Below are positions 42,801-54,800 of a DNA stretch of 64,000 nt, piece by piece (within the stretch, counting starts at the first letter, position 1; every line of letters starts with the position of its first letter). The stretch lies in assembly GCF_030269925.1 (NCBI RefSeq), contig NC_085109.1, forward strand, positions 6,820,001 to 6,884,000. Reading direction: 5' to 3'. Position numbers and translations under genes: made by a program. Origin of the DNA: Bombyx mori (Eukaryota > Arthropoda > Insecta > Lepidoptera > Bombycidae). The notes under the pieces were generated by a model that saw nothing but the letters and a program-made list of their open reading frames with translations, was not told the origin of the DNA and made no database searches.

Positions 42801-45800
42801 TAAAAACAAATAACACCATTATTTACTTTTTGAATGTCCCAAATAACGAAAATGTGTAAAATAATCACTTTCAGATACCCATCCACTATTAGATACACAG
42901 GTATAAGCGAGTAGAATTTTTGTATTATTAGTATATAGTTGAATCTGGGTACATACTTTTTTACTGGTGGTAGGACCTCTTGTGAGTCCACACGGGTAGG
43001 TACCACCACCCCGCTTATTTCTGCCGTGAAGAAGTAATGCGTTTCGGTCTGAAGGGTGGGGCAGCCGTTGTAATACTTGAGACCTTAGCATTTATATCTC
43101 AAGGTGGGTGGCGCATTTACGTTGTGGATGTCTACTATATTATTATATACTATAACTTGACCGTATCGTTTTGCGATCTGAAACATGAACTAAACGCGTT
43201 CGCAAATGTTCGTTAATTACAATCCCGTTCCGATGACATGGTTCCTTGTACTATACTGCGATATGTGTTACAAATGACTGATTGATTTCCGTGTTGTCTC
43301 CTCTAGAATAACAATCCTGCTTGTAAATTTTATTTTTCTTTCGTGAATTATGCGGTACAACAAAATATGCTACATTGGAATTAAAACCACTTTTACGGAT
43401 TAATTTCGTTTTTCTTATTGTCTTTATAATTATTTCTGAACTTTCGTATGCTTTACAGTTTTGTTGAACACAGACGCACAGTACAGGCGTATATTTGTCC
43501 ATGACCAAGAAAACTGTAACTTACGAATTGTCCTTAAATTAATGACATTTTTTCGTGAATTATGCGGTACAATAAAATATGCTACATTGGAATTAAAACC
43601 ACTTTTACGGATTAATTTCGTTTTTCTTATTGTCTTTTTAATTATTTCTGAAGTTCCGAATACTTTACAGCTTTAATGATCACAGACGCACAGTACAGGC
43701 GTACTTTCGTCCGTGACCATGAAAACTATAAAGTATGATTTGTCCTGAAATTAATGACATTTCTTTCGTGAATTATGTGGTGCAACAAAATATGCTACAT
43801 TGGAATTAAAACTACTTTTACGGATTAATCTCGTGTTCCTTATTGTCTTTTTGTATTATTTCTGAAGTTTCGTATACTTTACAGTTTTGTTGAACACAGA
43901 CGCACAATACAGGCGTATTTTCGTCCGTGACCATGAAAACTATAAAGTATGATTTGTCTTTAAATTCATGCCAATAAAAAACACGATTTTTAATAGTCAA
44001 TTTAGATTTAATTATGTCTACGTCTCAGAAAAACCGATTTACTTCAGTGTTCCAATTGCATTTATAATAATTTATATCTAACTCGGTTTATGGTAAACAA
44101 CAAAAAAAAAATATGAAAATTGTCGCAAGCCGTAGTGAAATCTACTTTTACTCCTTAATCCCTGGTATTATCTTATTGTGAAGATGTAAAACAAACTGTC
44201 AGACCTCAAGACACTCTTTTTTTTTTTTTTTTTTTTTTTTGTCAGGAGGAAATCGCCGGACTCCCACCCTCCACTGGGGATGGAGGGTGGGGCATGTCGG
44301 AGTCGAACCGACTAAAACCTCCTGTCGCTCAACAACCAACGTCCAACCCTCGCATGAGACAGAACTCATGAAAAGGCAAGGGGAGGAGAGTGAAGCGTTT
44401 AGTGCGGAGCACATCTCTCCCATCACCCTCCCCCTCGGGACGCCGGGCCAGCGATCGTCGGCGCCACGACCACCAGCCCTCTCGGTCGGCAGGCTGTCCG
44501 AAGCCCGCCTAGATGGCGCCGGTTTGAATAGTTTATCCTACGAAATACCCCGCTGGGTCAGAACCAGCGTGGGTCGAGGATAGCCGGCCTTCCATCACCC
44601 GGATGCTCTTGCGTAAAACGCGTGCAGAGCAGCTTGCACGTCGTCTTCTTAGGCCCCCTTCGCCGGGCCCCAGACCGACATATGAGGGGGACCCGAAACA
44701 CTTAGAGGGCCAGGGCTAGGGCGAGATCCGCCTCCCTGGCCCCCGCTCGACGGCGGCGGGCTTGTGCGTCTCTCACGCGCCCTGCCGCCTCCTTCTGCGA
44801 GATGGTGCACTCGCAGAAGTCGAGCATCGCCTTCCACGACTCGTCGTTGCCGAGCATCGATGCCACAACACTCGGCAACGACAAGTCGTTTCCTATTTTT
44901 GCGACAAGGACACGGCGCCACCCCTCCCATGCGGGGCAGGCAACGAGCGTGTGCTCCGCCGTGTCCAAGTCGCAACCACAATGGTAACACTCTGCCGTCG
45001 GCTCGGCTCCGATCCGGTGCAGGAACTCACCGAAGCAACCATGCCCAGTGAGCACCTGCGTGAGCCGGAAAGTGAGGCGTCCTCTGTCACGATTCACCCA
45101 ATCCACAAGAATCGGGCGAATCGCCTCGACGGTCCTACGACCAGCCGAAGGATCGGCCAGCCGCCTGGACCATGACTCCAGCACGGACCGCCGAGACTGG
45201 GCCCTCCGCGCTCTGACCACACTGGGGCTGGGACGCGCCACGCCCCGGGCACGAAGGTTAGCCCGCCACTGATAGTCAGCGGCGAGCGCCTCCGCCTCCA
45301 GGACCCAAGGTGGCGTCCCAGCCAGTACACACGCCGCCTCAAAAGAGATGGTGCGATAACCACGGATGACCCCTCAAGACACTCTTACCCCTTTCTGTGT
45401 GCACAGGAGCCTAAAAATTATTAATAACAAATACCGTTGTTAGCACAATGTTGAAATATCTACCTATAAAACATGCCGTAACAGTAAATTGGACATTAGA
45501 AGAGGTGAAAACCAATTTATGTATAAAATATTTTATATAGGTAAAGTTCCGTTTGCAGATTGTTTTGGCGGAAGCACTTCGAATATCATTTCCCAAATAC
45601 CGAATAACACAAAAGATACCACTGTACTCATAAAGGCCTATGTCAGACAATTAAAAAGTAAAACGTGTCGAGTTGAAATAAAGTTGAATTTAGCATGTCC
45701 ACGAAGGCTAGACCTTACATATTTTATAAATGTATTAGCTTGTGTTTAATTTTGGTCTTATTTAAAAGCTGTCCTCTGTCCCTTATCTCTAGAACTCGAA

Positions 45801-48800
45801 ATAATAAACCTCTTCAACGCCTACGGAGCGGTTAATCTTTCAGGGATTTGCATTTGATTAATTCTAATTGTTTTTTGTAAAGCGTTTTTAATAAAGATTG
45901 TAACGACTAGGCAATTGCGAAAAACGTTTTAAGATTTACGCTCCAGTTTGTGACAGCTATTTTTATTAATACAGATTTTTTTGTTTAGATTTCTCGAATT
46001 TCCTTAATTAATGGTAACGAATTATAATTTGAATATGTTTTGAATCATAATATTTGTATCAATAGCCCTCTTGAAATGCAGCATATTACTGCTTCGCGGC
46101 ATAAATAAGCAAGGTGATGCTACCTATCCATATCTCCATGATAACCTGGAGCTTGACTCAATCAGTAAGTATATTAAACAGTCGGCATCAATGCGCCACT
46201 TTGAGAAGGCGGCACGAGACGATAACCCTCTTGTCGTGTGTGGTCGCCGTAAATTATATACCTGATCCTGTGGATCGAATGGTAAACCGTATCTCAAGCA
46301 CCGGTTACTGTCCTCGCCGAACCCGTCGCTTGCGACGAAGAGCTCGACGAGTAATTTAACCCATAAACACAGCCCAATGATTTTCTCACCGGATCTTCTC
46401 AATGAGTTGCATTTCCGATCCGGTGGTAGATACTGCAAAGCTCTTGCTAGGGCCAGTGTTAGCAACGTTTTCTGCTTGAACCCCGAGAGCTCACCTACGT
46501 GCTAGAGTAAAGCTGAAATAACCTCTCCAGGCTATATAATTTTTGCAACACTTCTATGTGGAATTCATTCGTGTACATTTATAAATACGTATTTCATTAG
46601 TAAAATTAGTACATGGCGGCCGAATTTGAACAGCGGTTTAGTCGTTTAGGTTAATGTATGAGTACAGTGGGCCTTTCCTTTAGGGTACGAAGATCATATG
46701 TTTACAACACTAATATATCTATAAAAAATCCTAATTTGAAGCCCCAGAACGTGGCTTCCACGTTCACTTCCAGAGAAAGAGAGAGAGAAAGAAAATTATT
46801 CAAAGAGACAATTGTTTATTTCAAAATATTCCGTTTTCTTGAAACCAAAATACCCTTTTGTTTTAAAAAAAAAACTTTCAAAATTCACAATTTGATAATT
46901 TCATTTCTAGGAATATCAAAAGTTTTGACTAGAAAACCGAGTAAGTAGTAATCAAAAGAAGACCTAGAAATGACCCTTAATTTATGAGTTTATTTCGTTT
47001 ATGATCAACTCGCGTGTAATGAATTTAATAATAAATCACAAAGTTTCCTATTAATTCTAAAAACTCAACCCAGGTTAAGGGTAAGATTGAGTTTAAGATT
47101 CACATAGTGAACCAGAGTCTCGTGTTAGGCTGTGATATTGCTTGAAATTAACCCGGCTTTGAAATTTAAGTCATAATTTTTTCATAGTCTTATTAAAGCT
47201 GAAAATGTATTCATAAAAAACAAGAATACTGCGTAAGGTCAACGACCTCATCACGGCCAACCTGATGTTATGTTGTTACCAGATCCTATAGTAGGCAAAG
47301 TGAATGCCACCACCCACATTTCCACATCAGGGCGAAGTTTTATTTGCATTGTTTAACAGTGGCCAGACCCATCAAACCATGACTGGTTTTCGGTAGAATT
47401 AGGCATTATTGTGGACTTTTCATTACGCCATCACAGTACCCAGTCGACAATCTATATTAAAATTCAATAGTAGAGAACATTTTTAAATTTAACATGCGTT
47501 GTCTTGTTGGAAACCTAACAAAATGGTATAAAACCTTTTTTATTGTTGTCGTTGTGGTTTTTGACATTACATTTGAATATGAATTTTGGAATGTCTCAGT
47601 TTTGTCATTCTCTTTTCATCCGTGCTATTGCACGCGATTTATAAAATTTTAAAAATATACAAATTTTATACGTACAATCCTCGCGAGTTTATTTATCAAG
47701 TTTTTATTTTTTTTTATTGCCTTTGTAGGCAGACGGGCATACGGCCCACCTGATGGTGAGTGGTTACCGTCGCCCATGGACTTCAGCAATGCCAGGGGCA
47801 GAGCCAAGCCGCTGCCTACCGCAGTTCCTTGCCAATCCTAATCATACAGTCCACTACAGTCTTTTTTTTTTAAGTAATGAAAATTATAAATTGAATAAAT
47901 ACACAGACGCAAGAAAATGTTAGAAACTTACAAAGATACCACATGGAGAGTTAAATACGCTATAAATCGTGATATTGATACTTAATGGCAGAAACGTGTT
48001 CAGTGCTGTCCTCCATTAAAGCCATTAAGTTTCTATTAAATAGCACTTATATTATAACAATAGCCACTGTGATAACACATTTTGACTAGCATCAAGATAA
48101 TGTGGAGAAAGTTGAACGGCTTGAGGTATGTACAAGAAAAACTATGATAATATAAGCTTTTAGCACTTAGCAAGCATGTTATGTAATGTTATGTCATTTC
48201 GATGGAGTCATTGGTGGATATATCATTAAGTCTATTCGTGCCGTATATTCCAGTTTGAAGTGTAAGAGTTATTAAAATTTAATTATACGTTCGATGTATC
48301 TTATGTGGGGCGGAATTAACATATAGGTATTAACTTAAAGCATTCGATTAGTGATTGAAGCTCCAAATTACCAATCCAAAACCATTATATTAGACATCTT
48401 TTTTCAAAACTTCAAGCGCGAAATTTTGACGTAAACATCTAAATGCATTACGAGTAATAGGCAAAGGCAGAAAAGTTAAGTGCCATTTTTTCCCTCTTTT
48501 AGTTTTAGTTTTATTTATTTTTATGTGTCGAATTTTTTTAGTTCTCATTTTTTTAAATGTTAATTGAAAACGAATATTTAATATAAAAAATCGATTTCAG
48601 TCTTGAGGTAGTGGTGATGATGGGATTAAGCTGAATTTCAAATATTGAACCAACACTGGTATTATTAAACAATTGTAAGTAGGATTTGTAGGAGCAAAGA
48701 ACATCTGCGGTATGTAATGCCTAATATGTATATATATATCTATATATATTTTATTGCTTTGATGAGAAGACGATCTCACAGCCCACCTGGTGTTAAGTGG

Positions 48801-51800
48801 TTACTGAAGCCCATAGACATCTACAACGTAAATGCGCCACCCACCTTGAGATATAAGTTCTAAGGTCTCAAGTATAGTTACAACGGCTGCCCCAACCTTC
48901 AAACCGAAACGCATTACTGCTTCACGGCAGAAATAGGCAGGGTGGTGATACCTACCCGCGCGGACTCACAAGAGGTCCTACCACCAGTAATATTAGTAAT
49001 ATTAAAAATACTTACATATAGCAAGGGGCTGAGATGTCGTGTGGTGGATACACCAATATCGGGGGTGAAGGTGTAGGGGACGGGCTGTTCTTGCGTCGAC
49101 GAGCCACGAATACTCCAGCCATCACAATCAAAAGGACCAAAGCCGCACTTGCACCACCCAAAGCCACGAGTACTGCCTCTGTTAAAAAATAACTCTTATT
49201 CCAATGCCATTAAGCATGCAAAGATATACACGTGATCTTTTTTATAGGGATAATCTGTTCTGATAAATCTTATGTTAGAGGATGTCTGGTAGTGGTACAT
49301 GTGACAGAGAAGCTGAGAAGTGCGCGTTTGGGATTGTATGGACATGTGATGAGACGAAATGAAAATGAGGTTGCTAAGAGAGTGTTTACTATGAATGTGG
49401 AAGGATATAAAGGAAGAGACTAGACCTAAGAAGAAATCGATGGATTGCGTGAAAGACGATAAGTGTATGGAAGAAGAGTATGGAAGGAGAAAACATGTTG
49501 CGCCGATCCGAGGTAACTGGGAGAAGGGTAGGAGAATGATGATGATATGAATCTGGGCTTTATTGTCTTAGAGGTTTTTGGACTTCGTTCATGATGTAAT
49601 AATTTACAAATCGGATTATTATGTACCCTTTGATGTAATAAATGAATTAGATGGTATTTATTTTCAAAATGCATGACATGTGGACAAAGTCACTGATTAA
49701 CGTGTGCTTAGTGACTGGAGCCCATAAATGTGGCACCGACGAACTAGGGTCGTTGAAAAAAACATAAGAAGGATCAATTACATTGCATTATCAGCTGTCT
49801 TATTATTCGACCTCAAAACTTTAGACATTCATGCCGTGGAAATGTGTATCGAAATGTCCAATAAGATTATGAATTTGTGAATTAACTAATTTTAAGTTTT
49901 ATCGCATATGAAAATGTTTCAGTTATTAGTACCTAGTCAGGTCATAAATTTTGTCACATGTTTAATGTAAAGTAATTGAAACAAGTTTATTTATTATGTA
50001 ACCATTCATATACCAAAATGAACTTAACAAAACATAGATTCTTATGACACTAAAGTTATTCAAAATGACCTCCGTGATTTTGAATACAGGCCTCCAATCT
50101 GCGCGGCCAGTCGTCTATCGCAGCACGAACGAGGTCCATGTCAATATCGGCGGCTGCCTTAATCAAGGATGTCTTGAGTGACTCCAAATTGGGATGAGGC
50201 TTTGAGCACGCCTTTTCCTCCAAGTGTTGCCATATCTTGTAATCTAACGGATTCAAATCTGGACTGGAGGAGGGCCAGTCTTCGTGCCGGATGAAGTCGA
50301 TTTCACGCGCCGCCAGCCAGTCTTGTGAGCTCTTCGCTCTATGAGCTGGCGCCGAATCTTGTTAGAATACCCAGTGCCTGTTATTGAACATGGTATGAGA
50401 AACAGGTTCCACAAGGTTCGTCAGGACTGTATTTTGATACACAACTGCATTCGTTTTTACACCTTTCTCACAAAAATGTACCTCTGTTAAGCCCCAATAA
50501 GAAACTCCCAACCATACCATGAGCGAGGATGGAAAATGACCTCATTGGACACGTGGAATACGGTTGCTCGCTTCTTCACTACTGTGTGCGTACACCTTAT
50601 CATTTTGTTTGTTGTAGCTCTCTTCTACGGTAAAAATTTGTTCATCCGAAAAAAGAATTTCCCGATATTTTTTTCCCGCGTACCGCTTCAGCAAAGCGCG
50701 GCATCTCTTCGGTCTCAGGTCCATTAGACGAGCATTCAAACGATGTCCTGTTTTTCTTCGATATGCCCGAAGCCCTAAGTCTTCATTTAACACCCTTTTC
50801 ACCGTGGTTCTGCTTAACCCCATCTGAAGGGCCAACAGTTTCTGCTTACGTTTGGGATTTCTTTGAATTCGCGCCTTCACAGCTTTTATCACTGCTGGAG
50901 TCCTAACAGACCGAGGGCGACCACTTCTTGACCAGTCATCTACACTAGAGTCTTCATAGTATCGTTTGATGGTACGATAAACGAATCTTTTGGTTATATT
51001 CAAAATTTTCAGTATGTTAAAAATTTGAATTGGCGCGTAACCGCAACGATGCAACGCAATAACTGCAACACGGTCTTCATTAAGCGTCCACTCCATATTT
51101 AAAAATGAGTAAAATTCTAAAAGTATACATTTTTATTTTCATGAACAATTCGAAATTCGAATTCAATAAACTTTTTTGTGGCCAGCATTCTAAAAGAAAA
51201 GTTTTTACTGTGTGACAATACTTATGACTTGACTAGGTATGTATACATTAATAAAGTTATTACTAATTTTAATAAATAAATAATAAAGTGAAAAGAGTAA
51301 AGCAATGATGAAATATCGCCCTACATTCCCTTGGTAGATAGGGTTGAGCATCCAAAACGTTGGCTTTGATCCTGACATAACAATTTCATTTTACGCCGTC
51401 GCGTCGGGTCGTTAACCGGGCTTATTGAAAGAAAATATCAGCTCGCGTCAAAATATATTTTCGCTGTGATGATCATACTAAACATCGACCAGACTATTGC
51501 TATGCTCTGAGGAATTGTTCGAGATGATACCGGCGTCTCATTTTTATCATCGCACCGCCCGTCACCGGAGTAGAGTTCATCCATACTACCTGGAGCCACT
51601 GCGGTCATCCACAGTGCGTTTCCAGAGGTCTTTTTTGCCACGTACCATCCGGCTATAGAATGAGCTCCCCTCCACGGTGTTTCCCGGGCGCTATGACATG
51701 TCCTTCTTCAAACGAGGCTTGTAGAGAGTATTAAGCGGTAGGCAGCGGCTTGGCTCTGCCCGTGGCATTGCTGAAGTCCATGGGCGATGGTAACCACTCA

Positions 51801-54800
51801 CCATCAGGTGGGCCGTATGCTCGTCTGCCTACAAGGGTAATAAAAAACAAACAAAACATAACTGAAGTTAAAGGTCTGAGGAAATATGAAATGGCGATAC
51901 GGACGCCTTTATCGTCTTCATTAAATCCTTCCGTTTACGAGACACGTCGTGAAACGCCCACAAGTACTAACAGTAATATTATTTCGTGAAATATTTACTA
52001 TACCACTATTATTGGTATTGGACACGTAATTCGGTCAGGGATTTTATATAATAACACCGTGACCTGTACAGAAGATACAGAATTTCAAATCCTGCTACCT
52101 ACTTGCTAACTTAAGACTACTTCTCTCTATTGCTTGTCTTTGACGTTGAAGAATTTCGCCTTTCTATGAACTTTTCTGGTGGTAGGATCTCTTGTGAGTC
52201 CGCACGGGTAGGTACCACCACTCCGTCTAGTTCTGCCGTGAAGCAGTAATGCGTTTCGGTTTGAAAGACAAGGCAGCCGTTGTAACTATACTTGAGACCT
52301 TAGAACTTATATCTCAAGGTGGGTGGCGCATTTACGTTGTAGATATCCAGTAACCACTAACACCGGGTGGGCTGTGAGTTCGTCCATATAAGCAATAAAA
52401 AAAATTACATCTCTATTTTGCCAATCTCGCGATAAAAAGAGACTTAAAGGCCCACTATAACTTGGGAAGATTGACTTGGGGAGACTGATTTAATATCTTG
52501 TAAAAAATAACTATATAACATCCAAGTTGAAGGAATCATTAAAATGGTTGATTTTAGAACCATTTACAAAGATAATCGTAGAATTTTTTAAATGAAAATA
52601 TGCTTCAGACTTTGTTTAAATATACGAAAATCAACGTAATGTTCATGGATTAAGAAATTCATTGCTTCAATATTAATATAGTGAATCTAAAAAAGTGAAT
52701 ACAATTTTCTTTGTTCTTCACGAGTCGTTGCGATAATTTGATACTAATTTTACCGCTTAATTAATTTTTATTATTGTAATATTATATTATTGTCGACATC
52801 ATTATTACTTACAGTTTTCGTGTTCATAGACGGTAGTTAACCCGTCATTTAATTATGTGAAAACTAGTTACATATTTAAATGACGGGTTAATCTATTGTA
52901 TCTGATATCTATAGACTGGGATAGAACTTGAGATGGAAAGTGAGTTAGCTTACCTCTGTACGCATTAAAAACTTTTGCCGACCGTCTGCCTACTACTTTA
53001 CCTTACATAGAAGGGTCAGGTTAGGTTGAAAATTAAATAAAGATTTCCACTGCAAAGTCAAAATTAGGTAAACAAAGGTCTCATGCCCGAAGCTTTTTTG
53101 TGAAACCATTATTACGCATTCAAACATCTTTGTAGTAATGAGGAATGTAAAATCAAGAATAAGTCATAAAATTTGCAAGTAAAAAATATGAATATCCCGA
53201 AAGATCATAGTATCTTGTTTAATTTCAACGCGACATTGGCAATGTGTTTTATTATTATTTAAACAATTATGTTCAGAATAATTTTCAATAAAAAAACTCA
53301 CCTCGTAAATTCACAGCATTAGCTATCGAAAATTCAGAGACGGAGCTTGTGGTAGGAGCTTTTTCGAAGCTCGCTTGGATGGAAGAGCTTTCTAGGTGCC
53401 CCAAAGCTTCGACGGGTTGCGGAGCTACTGCTTCGTCGTAGTCTTGGTGCCGGTCGTAATAATCTTCCACCTGTTTTGCATTTGCGTCTTCGCTGCCTCC
53501 GTATTCAGAATCGTAATCTGTTAGAATAATTTATTTTGAAATTATGATTTTACTTTGGTATACAAACAGAACATTAACTCTATGAAAGAAAATAAACGAG
53601 AGAAAGGTGTGGGTACTTGAGTGGAAAAAGAGGACTTGCTGCGTCGACCTCACATAGTGGGAGAAAAGAGAGAAAAAGAAGAAATTATAAACGAGGTGAT
53701 TGGGAACGCTCTCTAAGGAAGGTGGACAAACAACACTAGCTAGTGTGGTTGATTTCTCATATGTTAACGTAAAATAACGTGATCAATCCATATTATGTAT
53801 TAAAAAAAACAAAAAAGTATTCATACTATAACGGTTTTTTTTCCTGTCTCACTAATACTCAATCGGAAAGGTATTACTCTATTGTCTATTTAGCATTTGG
53901 AGTGAACCATTTACACTCTAAAAAGTAGACGGAGGTTAAATAGAGGCAAAAACGATCACACCATATATTTTTGTAACAAGAAAATCAAAAAAATGTGTTA
54001 AGATAAATATAACTTTAAAACTGCCTGTAAAAGATAGGGACACATTACTTTTATAACAAAAGGCTTTTTCTGTGTTACGGCATTATTTAAAGAGCAACGT
54101 CGAAGAAAATACAGAACTGAAAAATTCCACGCTCAGGTTCCACGTAAAAGAATATTAAAACTTTCAGAATAGCCAATATGACCTATATCCGTTAAGCTCT
54201 AAGGCTTAAAATAGGTCGGCTAGTGATAAGAAAACAGTAATGTCAATAACGTGCGCTCTAATGGGATAAACCAGGTGTGAAGATATGAAAGCAATGCAAT
54301 ATGATTTTAAAGTGTAAAGAAAGTATCTCCAAGGGATGACATCGAAGGATATTGGCAATTTGACGATAGTAAAACTTTATATACAAGTGAAATAACATTT
54401 ACATTTACTCAGCTATTTCATTTTTCCACTGAACAAGACGAAACATGTTTCTTTGGTGATAAAACTCTCGAAAACCAACATTTCCTAAATAATATAGACA
54501 ATAACTGGTCGCCAGAATGCCTGAATAAGGTAACCTAAATGCTACCATCTACCTTAAGAGTCTAAGTCGAATTCTCAATATAAAGTATTCCAATAACGAC
54601 GGTTTCTTGAAAATTGGCATGCATGAATTCTACCCGCTAGAAATCATAGATATGTCTATTTTAAATCTTTAAGGATTTATATTTTTTCTTTTTGTTTCTA
54701 CGTCGTGTGTATTGGGATTAAGAAAAGTATCATCCAAGTGATGAGTATACTGGTTGTCAATTTCAAATTGGTTATAAATTCATATTAGTACCTAAGTAAA

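Noticed and set aside
43250..43980. Possible CRISPR-like array
   Set aside because: Only three long (about 213 bp) tandem units without spacers, in an insect genome.
44239..45272. Several plus-strand frames and the 113-codon and 89-codon minus-strand frames
   Set aside because: GC-rich shadows of the R1-clade ORF2; only the frame ending at 44702 has its motifs.
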